A stretch of 64,000 nt of DNA from Trichocoleus sp. FACHB-46 (GCF_014695385.1 NZ_JACJOD010000008.1:124001-188000), one strand, 5' to 3'; positions 43,261 to 52,894 are shown, counted from the first letter of the stretch. Notes: a model not told the origin generated them from the letters alone. Program-made: numbers and translations.

Positions 43261-44331
43261 TTATGAAATGGTCAGAGCCTGTCGTTGCTCCTTAGAGGTG
43301 GGGGCGCTGAGAGTGACGTCACGGCCTGTTCGGAGATCCCAAAGTTTGATGATGTCGCCCCAGCCGCCACTGACTAATGCTTGACCATTGGAGCTGAGGG
43401 CGATCGCCTCGATACTACTGGATTGACGAGGCAGAGTTTGGGTGAGTTGTCCGGTTGTTAACTGCCACAACTTAATCGTGTTATCGCTGCTGCCACTGAT
43501 CAGCGTTTGGCCATTGCGGCTCAGCGTCAAAGCGCTAATGGCGGCTTGATGACCCATTAAAGTTTGTCTTACTTGACCTGCTGATAAATCCCAGACTTTG
43601 ATGGTGCGATCGCCATTGCCACTGATTAAGGTTTGACCATCGGCGCTAATGGCTAAGGCATTAATGCCAAAAGCGTTATCTGAAAAAGTCCGCAGCACTT
43701 CGCCGTTACTCAGTTGCCACAGCTTGATTACATTCCAACTGCTGCTGGCTAAAGTTTGTCCGTCAGCACTAATCGCTAAGGCGTAAATTGAGTCCTGGTG
43801 TCCAGTCAAAGTTCGCTCCAACTTGAACTTCTGCCCGACAGCCGCTAAGCGCCAGACCCGAATCGTTTTGTCGCCACCGCCGCTGAACAAAGCTTGACCA
43901 TTGGGACTGAAGGCGATCGCTTCTACCCAATCGGTATGCCCCGTGAGAGTTTGCAACAGTTGTCCAGTGGGTACGCTCCAAAGTTTGATGGTTTTGTCGT
44001 GACTGGTACTAGCGAGAATTTGACCATTGGGACTGAAGGCGATCGCTAAAATCGGTAACGGATGCCCTGCTAAGGTGCGGATTTCTGCTTGAGTTTGCGA
44101 GTTCCACAACTTGATTTGCTTGTCATGGCTTACCCCTGCCACTACTTTGCCATCGGAACTAATGGCTACGGCTGCATGACCTGAGAGAATCCGGGCGATC
44201 GCTTTGGGCAGTTGACTTTGAGGTTGGGCAATTGCAGATGGGGCAGCAAGTATGGGGTAGGCGAAGCAACAAGTGGCAGCGATCGCACTAAGACTCATGC
44301 TAGAAAGGCGAATCATGAGTGGGTTCAGCAT
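43261..44331 (-). CDS. exported seven-bladed WD40 protein
   Basis: A 356-residue protein with a signal peptide (LSAIAATCCFAYPILAAPSAIAQ, cleavage near residue 35) and seven WD40 repeats ending in KLWNSQT, KLWSVPT, RVWRLAA, KLWQLSN, KVWDLSA, KLWQLTT and KLWDLRT, enough for one closed beta-propeller. WD40 propellers are binding platforms. The gene starts 3 bases after the stop codon of the TPR-CHAT gene at 44335, so the two are co-transcribed and probably co-translated. Both are exported, which suggests they meet outside the cytoplasm, perhaps as sensor and peptidase; that pairing is inference. No enzyme domain is attached, unlike many cyanobacterial WD40 proteins. Confidence 0.88.
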   Translation of the reverse strand: MLNPLMIRLSSMSLSAIAATCCFAYPILAAPSAIAQPQSQLPKAIARILSGHAAVAISSDGKVVAGVSHDKQIKLWNSQTQAEIRTLAGHPLPILAIAFSPNGQILASTSHDKTIKLWSVPTGQLLQTLTGHTDWVEAIAFSPNGQALFSGGGDKTIRVWRLAAVGQKFKLERTLTGHQDSIYALAISADGQTLASSSWNVIKLWQLSNGEVLRTFSDNAFGINALAISADGQTLISGNGDRTIKVWDLSAGQVRQTLMGHQAAISALTLSRNGQTLISGSSDNTIKLWQLTTGQLTQTLPRQSSSIEAIALSSNGQALVSGGWGDIIKLWDLRTGRDVTLSAPTSKEQRQALTIS

Positions 44332-44334
44332 GAT

Positions 44335-47300
44335 TTATTCAGCCTCACCCATCAGCGTAAAAGCGGCCCAATCCAGCGGGTCAGGGTAGCTGGCTTTGGT
44401 TACTAGCATGGCTTGCCGTAACGCTTGGGCTTTATCAGGTTGGCGTTGCAGTTGCCGATAAAACTCGGTCATCAAGGCAGCAGTGGGTTCGTCAGGCACC
44501 TTCCACAGCGACACGATCACACTCGGTACGCCAGCAGAAATTAAGGAGCGGGACAACCCCACCACGCCATCGCCTGTAATTCTTCCCTGCCCAGTGTCGC
44601 AGGCACTTAAAACTACCAGTTCTGCATTGAGCTGCAAATTGAGAATTTCGCTGGCAGTGAGGAGGCCGTCATCTTGGCCAGAAGGCGCTAAGGCGATCGC
44701 TCCCGGTACACCTAAGCCTTTGAAATCATCTAACAAGCCGTGTGTCGCTAAGTGAACAATCTGAGCTTGCGGAAGTTGCTGCAAAATTTTGGCTTTGGTG
44801 GCTTGATCTCCGATGAGAGCTTGGGTGCGGAGAAGCGTGGCGATCGCTTTGGCTTCCTTTTCGGCTCCTGGTAGGCTGGCCAGTTGCTCGGCAGGTTCGC
44901 CCAACTTGGGACGAATGCTGGGCATAGTGGGATTGCCGACAATTAAGGATGAAGGAGAAGGGAGAAAGGATGAAAGTGGATCTGCTTTCTTATCCCTTGC
45001 CTCCTGTAATCGTTGGCGTTGTTGGTGGGTGAGGTCTAGGACTTGAATTGAGGGAGCGATCAAAACAGTATGTTTTTCGATCAGGTATTTGCCGTCGGCA
45101 TCCTGTAGGGCGACAAAAGGGACGAGAAAGAGAAACTGCTGGGGAATGAAGGTGACGTGAGCATTAGGGTCTTTGGGCAGCAAATCGGCGATCGGGTCGA
45201 TCAGCAGTTGATGCAGTTGTTGCAAGCGCTTGTTTTCAGCTTCAGCAGCATTGGCATCGGCAGTAGCACGGGCGATCGCCTCGGCATCTTCCTGAAACAC
45301 TAATCCTCTGACCCCGATGGAACTGCGGCTGCGAGTGACTAACTCCTTGAGGGGTTGGGTGGTTGGAGTGGGAGTCACTCCCTTTTGCCACAGCGGTTTC
45401 AAGTCCACTCGGCGAAAGTCCACTTTGCCGTTGGGTTGAATCACCCAGATGAATAATTCTGACTCGCGCAGAGGTTCACCGTTGACATTCCGCTCATCGT
45501 CGTCGATGACGGAGTACTCGACCAGCGTAGTGTTGTGCTGCTTGGCGATCGCTCGAGTTTGAGCCAAATTAGGCGGCTGGATTTTGGCGACGGCGTCAGC
45601 TTGAGTGGGCAAGCGTTCGGCTAAAAGTTCCACAAACGCTCTGGCCCGACCGCGCTCAGCCGCTTCCAGAGCAGCTTCTGGTTTGTTTTGGGCAACTAAG
45701 GCCTTTTGTAAGAGGCGATAGGTGCTGGTTTGCTCTTCAAAAAGGGAAATTTTATTGCGGTCATCATCTCCTAGACTGGCTCGCAAAGATTCCCATGCTT
45801 GAGCGCTGGCGAGCAGACTGGTTTCTGCGGCGGTTAATTGCTTGGCAGCCAATTGAGCGCGACCGAGGTTGCCGAGGGCATAGCCTGCAACGCGTTGATT
45901 GCCAATTTTCTGCGCTAGAGCGGCGGCTTTAGCTTGGTAGCTAGCGGCTTGGGCGTAATCCTGGCGTGTGTAATGAGTCCGTCCCAGATTGATCAGCGTG
46001 GTCGCTTCTCCGGCGGGGTCCTTAGTCTTTTGGGCGATCGCTAGCGCTTGGTTGTAATAAGTTAAGGCGAGTTGGGGTTGTTTCAGGTCGTCATAGATCA
46101 AGCCAATGTTGTTGAGAACCGTGGATTCTCCTTCGGCGTCTTGGACTTGGCGGAGTAGCTTCAGGGATCGCTGGTAATAATCTAGGGCTGGCTCGTAATC
46201 GCGGCGGTCGTAATACACGCTGCCAATATTGGCTAAAGCATAAGCTTCGCGTCCGGGGTCATCGGCTTCTTTGAGGACCGCTAGCGCTTGCTGAAAAATT
46301 TCTAAGGCTTGGTCTAATTGGCCCACATAAGAATAGACGGTCCCCAGATTGGCCAAGGTGGTAGCGCGGTCAAAGCGATCGCTATCAGCTTTCAGGCTGG
46401 CGAGTGCTTGATTGAAGGCATCAAAGGCGGTTTGGTATTGGCCCAGTTTGGCGTACACCAAGCCCATGTTGTTGAGCGTGCGATTTTGGCGGGTGTGGTC
46501 TCCGGTGGATTTCGAGATCGCCAACGATTGGCGGTGATAGTTCAGCGCTTGGGCATAGTCGCCGAGCTTGCTGGATATACTGCCCATGTTGTTGAGCACC
46601 GTGCCCTCTCCAGCCCGGTTTTTGATCTCTTTCAAGAGAGGGAGTGCTTGGTTGAAGGCAGCTAAGGCGAGTTCAAGTTGGCCTGTGGAATTGTAGACCT
46701 GACCCATGCCCACAAGAATAGTCGCTTGGCTGTAGCGATCGCCTAATTGTTGCGCCAATGGCAATGCTTGTTTGTAAGCCTCTAGCGCGGGTTGCTTTTG
46801 GCCCAAGCTGTCGTGCGCGGCTCCCAAAGCTAGCAAAGCCAAGATTTCCTGCTGTCGTTCACCGTTCTTTTTGGCACTGGTTCTCGCTTGCTCAAACTTC
46901 GCGATCGCTTGCTGCACCGAAGCTCTAGAGCCTTGGCTCAGTAATGCCTGCCCTTCCTTCAGGGCTTGCATGGTGGGGTCTAGGGTATTGTTTGATGAGG
47001 GAAGTTGGGCCGCAATCACGGCTTGCTGTTGCTGATAAGTCTTGACCTGGTCAAAATCTCCTAACTCTTGCGAAGTTTTGATCAAGCTTTCCAATGCTTG
47101 CGCTTGCTTGGGCACATCTTTAAGCTTTTGGGCCAAGGCAAGGGCAGGTTCCTGGTAGCTCAGCGCTTGCTTGTTCTCGCCAACGGACGCATAAATGGTG
47201 CCGAGAGTATTCAGCATTTGCCATTCTTTCTCGGCATCGCCCCACTGTCGTGCTAGTTTCAGCCCTTGTTCGTAGTAGCTGGCAGCAGGGGGAATTTCTT

Positions 47301-47604
47301 GCTGGCTGTAGTGCAGCAAGCCCAGGCAGTAGAGAATTAGAAACTCACCTTCGCGATCGCCTAGACTCCGATAAATCTGGAGCGCCCGTTGCCAAGATGT
47401 TTCGGCAGCGGCAAACTCTCTGGCTTCAAGTTGAGCAAAGCCTTGCTTTTGCAGTTGATCCGCTTCGATTTTCTGAGCCGAATTTGGGGTTGCAGGTTTT
47501 TGTGTGGCGGTAGGTTGAGCGATCGCCTCAGGAATCGGCAAAATCATCCCAGCAGGCAAGACTAAAGCAAATAACAGCGCAGCAAAGAGTTTGGCAGAGA
47601 GCAT
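44335..47604 (-). CDS. exported TPR-CHAT (caspase-like) protein 2
   Basis: A 1089-residue protein: signal peptide (residues 1-30, LFAALLFALVLPAGMILPIPEAIAQ), about 13 TPRs in two blocks (about 48-200 and 240-620), a connector, and a C-terminal CHAT domain (about 760-1089) with HLATHG (His about 955) and LSACDTG (Cys about 1002). It closely resembles the protein at 35767 over the CHAT domain. It is first in the array (minus strand) and 3 bases upstream of the WD40 gene. A glycosyltransferase gene precedes it by about 130 bases. Substrate and trigger unknown. Confidence 0.88.
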   Translation of the reverse strand: MLSAKLFAALLFALVLPAGMILPIPEAIAQPTATQKPATPNSAQKIEADQLQKQGFAQLEAREFAAAETSWQRALQIYRSLGDREGEFLILYCLGLLHYSQQEIPPAASYYEQGLKLARQWGDAEKEWQMLNTLGTIYASVGENKQALSYQEPALALAQKLKDVPKQAQALESLIKTSQELGDFDQVKTYQQQQAVIAAQLPSSNNTLDPTMQALKEGQALLSQGSRASVQQAIAKFEQARTSAKKNGERQQEILALLALGAAHDSLGQKQPALEAYKQALPLAQQLGDRYSQATILVGMGQVYNSTGQLELALAAFNQALPLLKEIKNRAGEGTVLNNMGSISSKLGDYAQALNYHRQSLAISKSTGDHTRQNRTLNNMGLVYAKLGQYQTAFDAFNQALASLKADSDRFDRATTLANLGTVYSYVGQLDQALEIFQQALAVLKEADDPGREAYALANIGSVYYDRRDYEPALDYYQRSLKLLRQVQDAEGESTVLNNIGLIYDDLKQPQLALTYYNQALAIAQKTKDPAGEATTLINLGRTHYTRQDYAQAASYQAKAAALAQKIGNQRVAGYALGNLGRAQLAAKQLTAAETSLLASAQAWESLRASLGDDDRNKISLFEEQTSTYRLLQKALVAQNKPEAALEAAERGRARAFVELLAERLPTQADAVAKIQPPNLAQTRAIAKQHNTTLVEYSVIDDDERNVNGEPLRESELFIWVIQPNGKVDFRRVDLKPLWQKGVTPTPTTQPLKELVTRSRSSIGVRGLVFQEDAEAIARATADANAAEAENKRLQQLHQLLIDPIADLLPKDPNAHVTFIPQQFLFLVPFVALQDADGKYLIEKHTVLIAPSIQVLDLTHQQRQRLQEARDKKADPLSSFLPSPSSLIVGNPTMPSIRPKLGEPAEQLASLPGAEKEAKAIATLLRTQALIGDQATKAKILQQLPQAQIVHLATHGLLDDFKGLGVPGAIALAPSGQDDGLLTASEILNLQLNAELVVLSACDTGQGRITGDGVVGLSRSLISAGVPSVIVSLWKVPDEPTAALMTEFYRQLQRQPDKAQALRQAMLVTKASYPDPLDWAAFTLMGEAE

Positions 47605-47686
47605 AGCGATCGAGACAAGCGTCAGAAACTGTTAGTTAAGACCTAGAACTGCATTAACTACAGAGTACTGATGTTGAATTTCTGAA

Positions 47687-47712
47687 GCTATCTAGATGAA
47701 TTTTTAGATAGC
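47687..47712 (-). other. inverted repeat after the glycosyltransferase gene
   Basis: GCTATCTA at 47687-47694 pairs with TAGATAGC at 47705-47712. It lies just past the stop of the GT2 gene on the minus strand. With no T-run after it, it is at best a weak terminator between that gene and the CHAT array. Confidence 0.3.
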
Positions 47713-47736
47713 AAGTAAGTGAGTTGAAGGCAGCAC

Positions 47737-48660
47737 TTAACGTTGACTGCGCTTATCGATCATGTCTGCTAACAGGGCAAACATGCCAATTTGGGTTGCT
47801 GCAATAAACAAAATCATCGTTCGCTCGGTGAGATCTTCTCGCACAAAGATGTCTTGAATTAAGGTAACTAAAAATCCTAGAAAGAAGATACTTGCAACAG
47901 GAAGAAAAATTCTTAGTGGAGCGAAATAAACTCCAGTTCTTAAGATTAATTGGAGAAATCTCAGGGTATCTCGAATCGGTTTAATTTTACTTTTGCCAAC
48001 TCGATGGTAATAATCAATTGGTACATACTGAACTACATAGTTGTTTGTTAGCATGGCCAGCGTAATGGTAGTTGTAAAACTAAAAGTATTAGGTAAGATA
48101 TTAAGAAAACGTTCTGCAATATCTTTGTGAAACACTCGCATTCCACTGTTGATATCAGGGATGCGGCAGTTAGTAATCCATTGGGCGAAGTGCAACAGAA
48201 ACCACTTGGGAATTTTGCGAAGCTTAGAATATTTGACGTTTTCACCAATTCTCGCACCCACCACCATATCTGCCTGCTGAGCCAGACCCACTAACTCTGG
48301 AATTCGCTCATTTGGATAGGTGCCATCAGCATCCGTAATCACAATTAGGGAATATTTAGCATGGCGAATTCCGGTTTTGAGAGCCGCACCATAACCTCGA
48401 TTTTGACTGTGCTGAATCAAGCGAATCCCGGATAGTTCTTGCAGAATCTGACTGGTTCTATCTGTGGAACCGTCGTTGACTACAATAATTTCGTAATGAC
48501 AATCAGCCGCTTGAAACTGTTGATGCAAATGTTCTAGCGTGATGGCGACGTGCTGTTCTTCGTTGTAGACCGGAAGAATCAGAGAAAAGGCAGGATAAAG
48601 GTTTTGTGGATTGGATGTGGCCGTAGAGATTTCTTTGCCTAGGGATAAACGTTCTGGCAT
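47737..48660 (-). CDS. family 2 glycosyltransferase, dolichyl/polyprenyl-phosphate sugar type
   Basis: A 307-residue GT-A enzyme that would move a sugar from a nucleotide donor to a polyprenyl phosphate (DPM1/ArnC type). Motifs are FSLILPVYNEEQHVAITLEHL near residue 28, IIVVNDGSTDRTSQIL near residue 60, VITDADGTYPNERIPELV near residue 108 (metal-binding DxD) and ARIGENVKYSKLRKIPKW. Two C-terminal transmembrane helices (about 245-275 and 283-300) anchor it. It lies 36 bases downstream of the GT39-like gene, which would use a polyprenyl-linked sugar, so the two probably act in one glycan or glycoprotein pathway. Confidence 0.88.
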   Translation of the reverse strand: MPERLSLGKEISTATSNPQNLYPAFSLILPVYNEEQHVAITLEHLHQQFQAADCHYEIIVVNDGSTDRTSQILQELSGIRLIQHSQNRGYGAALKTGIRHAKYSLIVITDADGTYPNERIPELVGLAQQADMVVGARIGENVKYSKLRKIPKWFLLHFAQWITNCRIPDINSGMRVFHKDIAERFLNILPNTFSFTTTITLAMLTNNYVVQYVPIDYYHRVGKSKIKPIRDTLRFLQLILRTGVYFAPLRIFLPVASIFFLGFLVTLIQDIFVREDLTERTMILFIAATQIGMFALLADMIDKRSQR

Positions 48661-48696
48661 GATTCAGGCCTGGATGGTGGAGCAATACAATGAGTG

Positions 48697-50319
48697 TTAT
48701 TTCCTCAGCGAGGCAGGAAGTTTCGTTAGATGAAAGACATTACGAGTTTTACTGAGCGGTTGAGCTTGAAAGTTTTGCGTCTTTTCCAAATTCTCTCGTA
48801 GTGGAATAGAGGCGCTGAATAAAAACACATCACTAAACTGGCCAGGAACTTGCGGAACTACTGTTGCAGGTAATAACTGTAGATGAACCTTAGAATCTAG
48901 AGAATGGCTCAATGATAGAACGTCGATCGCATTGCTGCTGTCACTAATAATTAAAGGATTAGTAGTGCGATCCACAATACGAGAAAACTCAGGATAAAAC
49001 CCAGTTTTCTGAATACTCTTATGCCACCAAACCTCAGATTGAGAACTAATTAAACAGCTTAAACTTCCAGCAGCAACTAAAGTCACTAATGCCGTTCTCG
49101 CAACTTTGTGTTGGCGCAGTTGACGCGATCGCAAATGAGTGGCGAGATAGTAAGCAACGGCTAATTCGATCGCGATATAACAGGGAGTTAGGTAGCGAAG
49201 ATTGGTGGAATATCGGCTTTGTAGAATTAAATCAGCAATGACTAAGGGAAAAGCTGTAACCACAATCAAGCTGACAATAAATAGCCAGATGCGCTGAGCG
49301 GTATGGTGACAAAGCCAATAGAAGACAACCGCTGCTAACAGAACAAAAATAATATTCGCAGAACCAAGTTCAATATCGACAAAAACTCGATTCAGGTTAA
49401 TAAACCATTTGCCAATGATGGTATGCAAAGTTTGAGCGCGCCTAACTCCCTCGGTAGCGGCGTGAACTTGCGCCCAATTCTGCACCACCAGAATGATCCA
49501 AGGCAAAAATGTTGCCAGTCCTGCGATCGCGGCTAAAGCAAAAGATTTGAAAGTTTTAAATAGGCGATCGCGTTGAGTCGCTAGCAGGTAAACCCCGTGA
49601 GCGATCGGAACTAAACCTGCTAAGGCATGGGTGTACAGACTCAAACTAACTGCGATCGCATACAATCCCCATGCCTGCTTGGTTTGAAGTCGTAACGCCC
49701 GCAAGAAACTAGCGCTAGAAAATAAAACCGTGACCGCCCAAAGGCTGTACTCTCTCGCTTCTTGGGCATAAATTACATGAAAAGGGGCGATCGCAATCAG
49801 AGCGCAGGCGATCGCGGCGGTTAAGGAAGACTCGAAGAGTTCTAAGCAAAGCCAATAGATGCAGGGAAAGGCAAACAGGCTGATCACAACGGGTAAACTC
49901 CGCATCGCTGCAACCGAGCTGCCAAACCCGTCACTCCAGAGGCGGGCCAACAAGTAATAAAGCGGTGGGTGCTCCGCATTGCCAGCTAGTGCCGTGAGCG
50001 TGTCGCCCCAACCTTTATCCGGGCTGGGGTGTTGATATTTTTGCAGCGTTGCTACCTCAACGACCTGGCCATTAAAGGCTTGCTGTACTAGTTCTGTTTG
50101 GGTGTAGCCAAACACTCGCAGCGAAGTCAGCGCTTCATCATGCCAGTAGAGTTTGCGGTCTAAGTTAACGAAGCGAAAGCAGAGACCCAACAGGAGCGAT
50201 GTGAGTAGCAAAAGCTTCAGCCAGGTAGGATACCGTTTCCCAACTAGTCGAAACTGCTTGCGGACCTTAACCTCGGTAGCGCCCCTGAGGGAAGTGGCGG
50301 ATGCAGCCCTGGATGCCAT
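48697..50319 (-). CDS. GT39/PMT-like integral membrane glycosyltransferase
   Basis: A 540-residue GT-C-fold enzyme with about ten transmembrane segments. The first periplasmic loop holds the acidic pair of the family (LYWHDEALTSLRVFGYT, near residue 50), followed by NAEHPPLYYLLARLWSDGFG. The protein would transfer a sugar from a polyprenyl-phosphate donor to a lipid or protein acceptor in the periplasm. The start is the ATG at 50319, with GGGAG five bases upstream; an open TTG at 50355 is less likely. It is paired with the GT2 gene downstream, which could make the donor. Confidence 0.82.
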   Translation of the reverse strand: MASRAASATSLRGATEVKVRKQFRLVGKRYPTWLKLLLLTSLLLGLCFRFVNLDRKLYWHDEALTSLRVFGYTQTELVQQAFNGQVVEVATLQKYQHPSPDKGWGDTLTALAGNAEHPPLYYLLARLWSDGFGSSVAAMRSLPVVISLFAFPCIYWLCLELFESSLTAAIACALIAIAPFHVIYAQEAREYSLWAVTVLFSSASFLRALRLQTKQAWGLYAIAVSLSLYTHALAGLVPIAHGVYLLATQRDRLFKTFKSFALAAIAGLATFLPWIILVVQNWAQVHAATEGVRRAQTLHTIIGKWFINLNRVFVDIELGSANIIFVLLAAVVFYWLCHHTAQRIWLFIVSLIVVTAFPLVIADLILQSRYSTNLRYLTPCYIAIELAVAYYLATHLRSRQLRQHKVARTALVTLVAAGSLSCLISSQSEVWWHKSIQKTGFYPEFSRIVDRTTNPLIISDSSNAIDVLSLSHSLDSKVHLQLLPATVVPQVPGQFSDVFLFSASIPLRENLEKTQNFQAQPLSKTRNVFHLTKLPASLRK

Positions 50320-50432
50320 GCCAACTCCCTTAATCCAGATGTAGTAGGATTGCAAGAATATTAAATCCTTGCCAGAAGTTTACAGTAATTTCAATTGGCT
50401 GCGCTTTCTCAGCACACTGCATCTCCACCCCT

Positions 50433-52148
50433 ATGCTGATTACGCATTTGCATCACGGGCTGACGACGGCGAAACCTTCCAAAGCCCAGTTAGCCTTTTG
50501 GTTCAGTTTGAGCCTAACTTTTGCCGCGATCTATGGCTGCATGGCACTACAGCAAGCCTTTAGCGGTGAATACGTGGTCCAAGATGACGCGCGGCAGCAT
50601 GTGTTTTGGATGCAGCGATTCCTCGATCAAGAATTACTGCCCAACGATTTTATTGCCAACTATTTCCAATCTGTAGCGCCTTGGGGCTACACCAAGTTTT
50701 ACCAACTGTTTGCGGCGATCGGGGTTCATCCTTTTTTGTTGAACAAGCTCTTGCCGATCGCCTTAGGTTTGGTGATGACAGGCTATTGCTTTGGCGTCAG
50801 CTTACAACTGTTTCCGGTACCTGCGGCGGGTTTTCTAGCAACTCTGCTGCTGAACCAAACAATTTGGATGAAGGATGACTTGGTGACTGCCACCCCCAGA
50901 GCCTTTTTGTATCCGCTGTTTGTGGCGTTTCTCTACTACTTGGTGCGGCGATCGCTCCTGCCTTGCCTGGCGGCGATCGCATTGCAAGGACTGTTTTACC
51001 CGCAAATTTTGTTGATTAGTGCTGGAACCCTAGTGCTCACCTTAGTTCGCTGGGAAAATGGGCGGCTGTGTTTCTCCTGCGATCGCCAAGACTATCTCTT
51101 CTGTGTAACAGGCTTAGCCGTGGCGTTTGTGGTGTTGTTGCCCTTTGTCTTACAAACCTCTGAGTACGGCTCTGTGATTACGCCAGATATGGCGAGGCGA
51201 ATGCCAGAGTTTGGTGAAAAAGGCCGCAGTCGGTTCTATGTAAATGATCCTTGGGACTTTTGGCTCACGGCTGAGCGGAGTGGCTTTTTTCCTGCCCTGT
51301 GGTTGCCTCCATTGCTGACTGTGGGTGTGCTGCTACCCTTGCTCTGGCGATATCGCGATCGCTTGCCGCTACTCCAGCAAGTACAACCGCAGATCCGTTT
51401 ATTGGTGCAGATTTTCGCCGCTTCGGTAGGGCTGTTTACTCTGGCTCACTTGCTGCTATTTAAGTTGCAATTACCCAGTCGTTATACTCACCACAGTTTT
51501 CGGGTGATTACTGCGATCGCCACTGGGATTGTCCTGATTACGTTATTCGATGCTTTATGGCGATGGGCTACTCAGTCTCAGTCAGCCCCAAAACAGTACT
51601 TAGCGATTGGAATTATAGTTCTGGTGAGCGCAGCTTTGTTACTCTATCCCAGTTACGACCAGCGTTTTCCTGACACAAAATATAAAGAAGGACAAGCCCC
51701 TGCTCTCTATCAGTTTTTGCAAAAAACGCCCAAAGCAAGCTTAGTGGCTTCACTGTCAGAAGAAGCTAACTTTGTACCTTATTTTGGTCAGCGGCCCGTT
51801 TTAGTGGGGCGTGAGTATGCGCTGCCGTTCCACCAAGGGTATTACAGTCAGTTTCGCCAAAGAGTCACAGATTTGTTGCAAGCGCAGTACAACCCCAACC
51901 AAGAAGCTGTTGAGCAGTTTATCCAGCAGTACGGCATTAACTTTTGGTTGCTAGATCAAGAAGCATTTACCCCCCACTACTTGGCGAGCAACCGTTGGTT
52001 TCAGCAGTTCCAGCCCGCAGCTCGTGAAGCTCAAACTCGATTAGAGCAAGGGATTACACCTGCGATCGCTCCAACAGTTCCCCGTTGTACTGTCTTTAGT
52101 ACAGAGCGCTTGATCTTGCTGGATGCTGCCTGCATTTCTGCAAGATAA
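50433..52148 (+). CDS. polytopic membrane protein, GT-C-like
   Basis: A 571-residue protein with about ten transmembrane helices and a soluble C-terminal part (about 400-571). I do not recognise a named family. The segment VVQDDARQHVFWMQRF in the first large loop (near residue 50) has the acidic pair expected of GT-C glycosyltransferases, and later the loop LPSRYTHHSFRVITAIA resembles a conserved lumenal motif of such proteins. The C-terminal region contains EEANFVPYFGQRPVLVGREYALPFHQGYY, likely periplasmic. It is divergent from the GT39-like gene 114 bases away and may serve the same glycan pathway. No sugar specificity can be read. Confidence 0.65.
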   Translation: MLITHLHHGLTTAKPSKAQLAFWFSLSLTFAAIYGCMALQQAFSGEYVVQDDARQHVFWMQRFLDQELLPNDFIANYFQSVAPWGYTKFYQLFAAIGVHPFLLNKLLPIALGLVMTGYCFGVSLQLFPVPAAGFLATLLLNQTIWMKDDLVTATPRAFLYPLFVAFLYYLVRRSLLPCLAAIALQGLFYPQILLISAGTLVLTLVRWENGRLCFSCDRQDYLFCVTGLAVAFVVLLPFVLQTSEYGSVITPDMARRMPEFGEKGRSRFYVNDPWDFWLTAERSGFFPALWLPPLLTVGVLLPLLWRYRDRLPLLQQVQPQIRLLVQIFAASVGLFTLAHLLLFKLQLPSRYTHHSFRVITAIATGIVLITLFDALWRWATQSQSAPKQYLAIGIIVLVSAALLLYPSYDQRFPDTKYKEGQAPALYQFLQKTPKASLVASLSEEANFVPYFGQRPVLVGREYALPFHQGYYSQFRQRVTDLLQAQYNPNQEAVEQFIQQYGINFWLLDQEAFTPHYLASNRWFQQFQPAAREAQTRLEQGITPAIAPTVPRCTVFSTERLILLDAACISAR

Positions 52149-52174
52149 GCCTAGTGACAATGTTGCCATCCTAG

Positions 52175-52894
52175 CTAAAGCTCAGCGCGACCATAACGAG
52201 CAGCGACGGCATGAGGGTCAGGGTTTGGGTTGGCTCCAGTGCTCAACCAGGCCCACAATTGGTCGCCCCAGGAGAAGTGCCACCATTCATTCATGTGTTG
52301 CAGAAAACCCGCACTGACCATCACTTGCTTAAGCAACTGGCGATTTTGATGATATTGCTGTGCTTCCAGTTCTGGCTGATCGGCAAAGAAATCTGGAAAA
52401 GAGCGGGGAGAGATCTCATCAATGGGTGAACCCATATTTACAGGAGCACCGGATGCATCTACCAGCGTTACGTCTACCGCAGCACCAGTGCTGTGAGGAG
52501 GTGGCGTAGCAGGGTTCACATTCGGTACCGCCCAAAACTGATGCACTTGCTCCCAAATGCTTTGTTTCTGAGCGTCCGTGAGTTCCTGAAGTTGTAACCC
52601 TTTCGCTTGCACCAGTTCGGCAAAGGTGTAGTCCACCATATACTGCTGCACCGCGATCGGACGGTGAGCATCAAAAACTTGAATCTGCCAACTAGGACAA
52701 CATGCTTGCAGTTGTTGCTGAGCCTGGAGCAAGCGAGCCACCACTTGTTCCCGCAAATAGTAGGGCGATTTGTCACCATAAGGAGCCCCTAACTTTTGAT
52801 AAGCATGGAGATGTTCGGTGGCAAATATATCTAGTGGAATGGGTACTAATGGTTCTCTACATTCCGCGATCGCAATTTGCTGATAAGGTTTCAT
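52175..52894 (-). CDS. D-alanyl-D-alanine dipeptidase (VanX/DdpX family)
   Basis: A 239-residue zinc peptidase of family M15D that hydrolyses the D-Ala-D-Ala dipeptide. The zinc site is intact: HSTGAAVDVTLVD near residue 140 supplies His and Asp, and MNEWWHFSWGD near residue 210 supplies the catalytic Glu and the second His. The arginine of the substrate pocket is plausibly in VFDAHRPIAVQQYMV near residue 75. There is no signal peptide, so it is cytoplasmic; in non-resistant bacteria such enzymes recycle wall dipeptides. No vanH/vanA partners are adjacent. It converges with the preceding membrane-protein gene. Confidence 0.88.
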   Translation of the reverse strand: MKPYQQIAIAECREPLVPIPLDIFATEHLHAYQKLGAPYGDKSPYYLREQVVARLLQAQQQLQACCPSWQIQVFDAHRPIAVQQYMVDYTFAELVQAKGLQLQELTDAQKQSIWEQVHQFWAVPNVNPATPPPHSTGAAVDVTLVDASGAPVNMGSPIDEISPRSFPDFFADQPELEAQQYHQNRQLLKQVMVSAGFLQHMNEWWHFSWGDQLWAWLSTGANPNPDPHAVAARYGRAEL

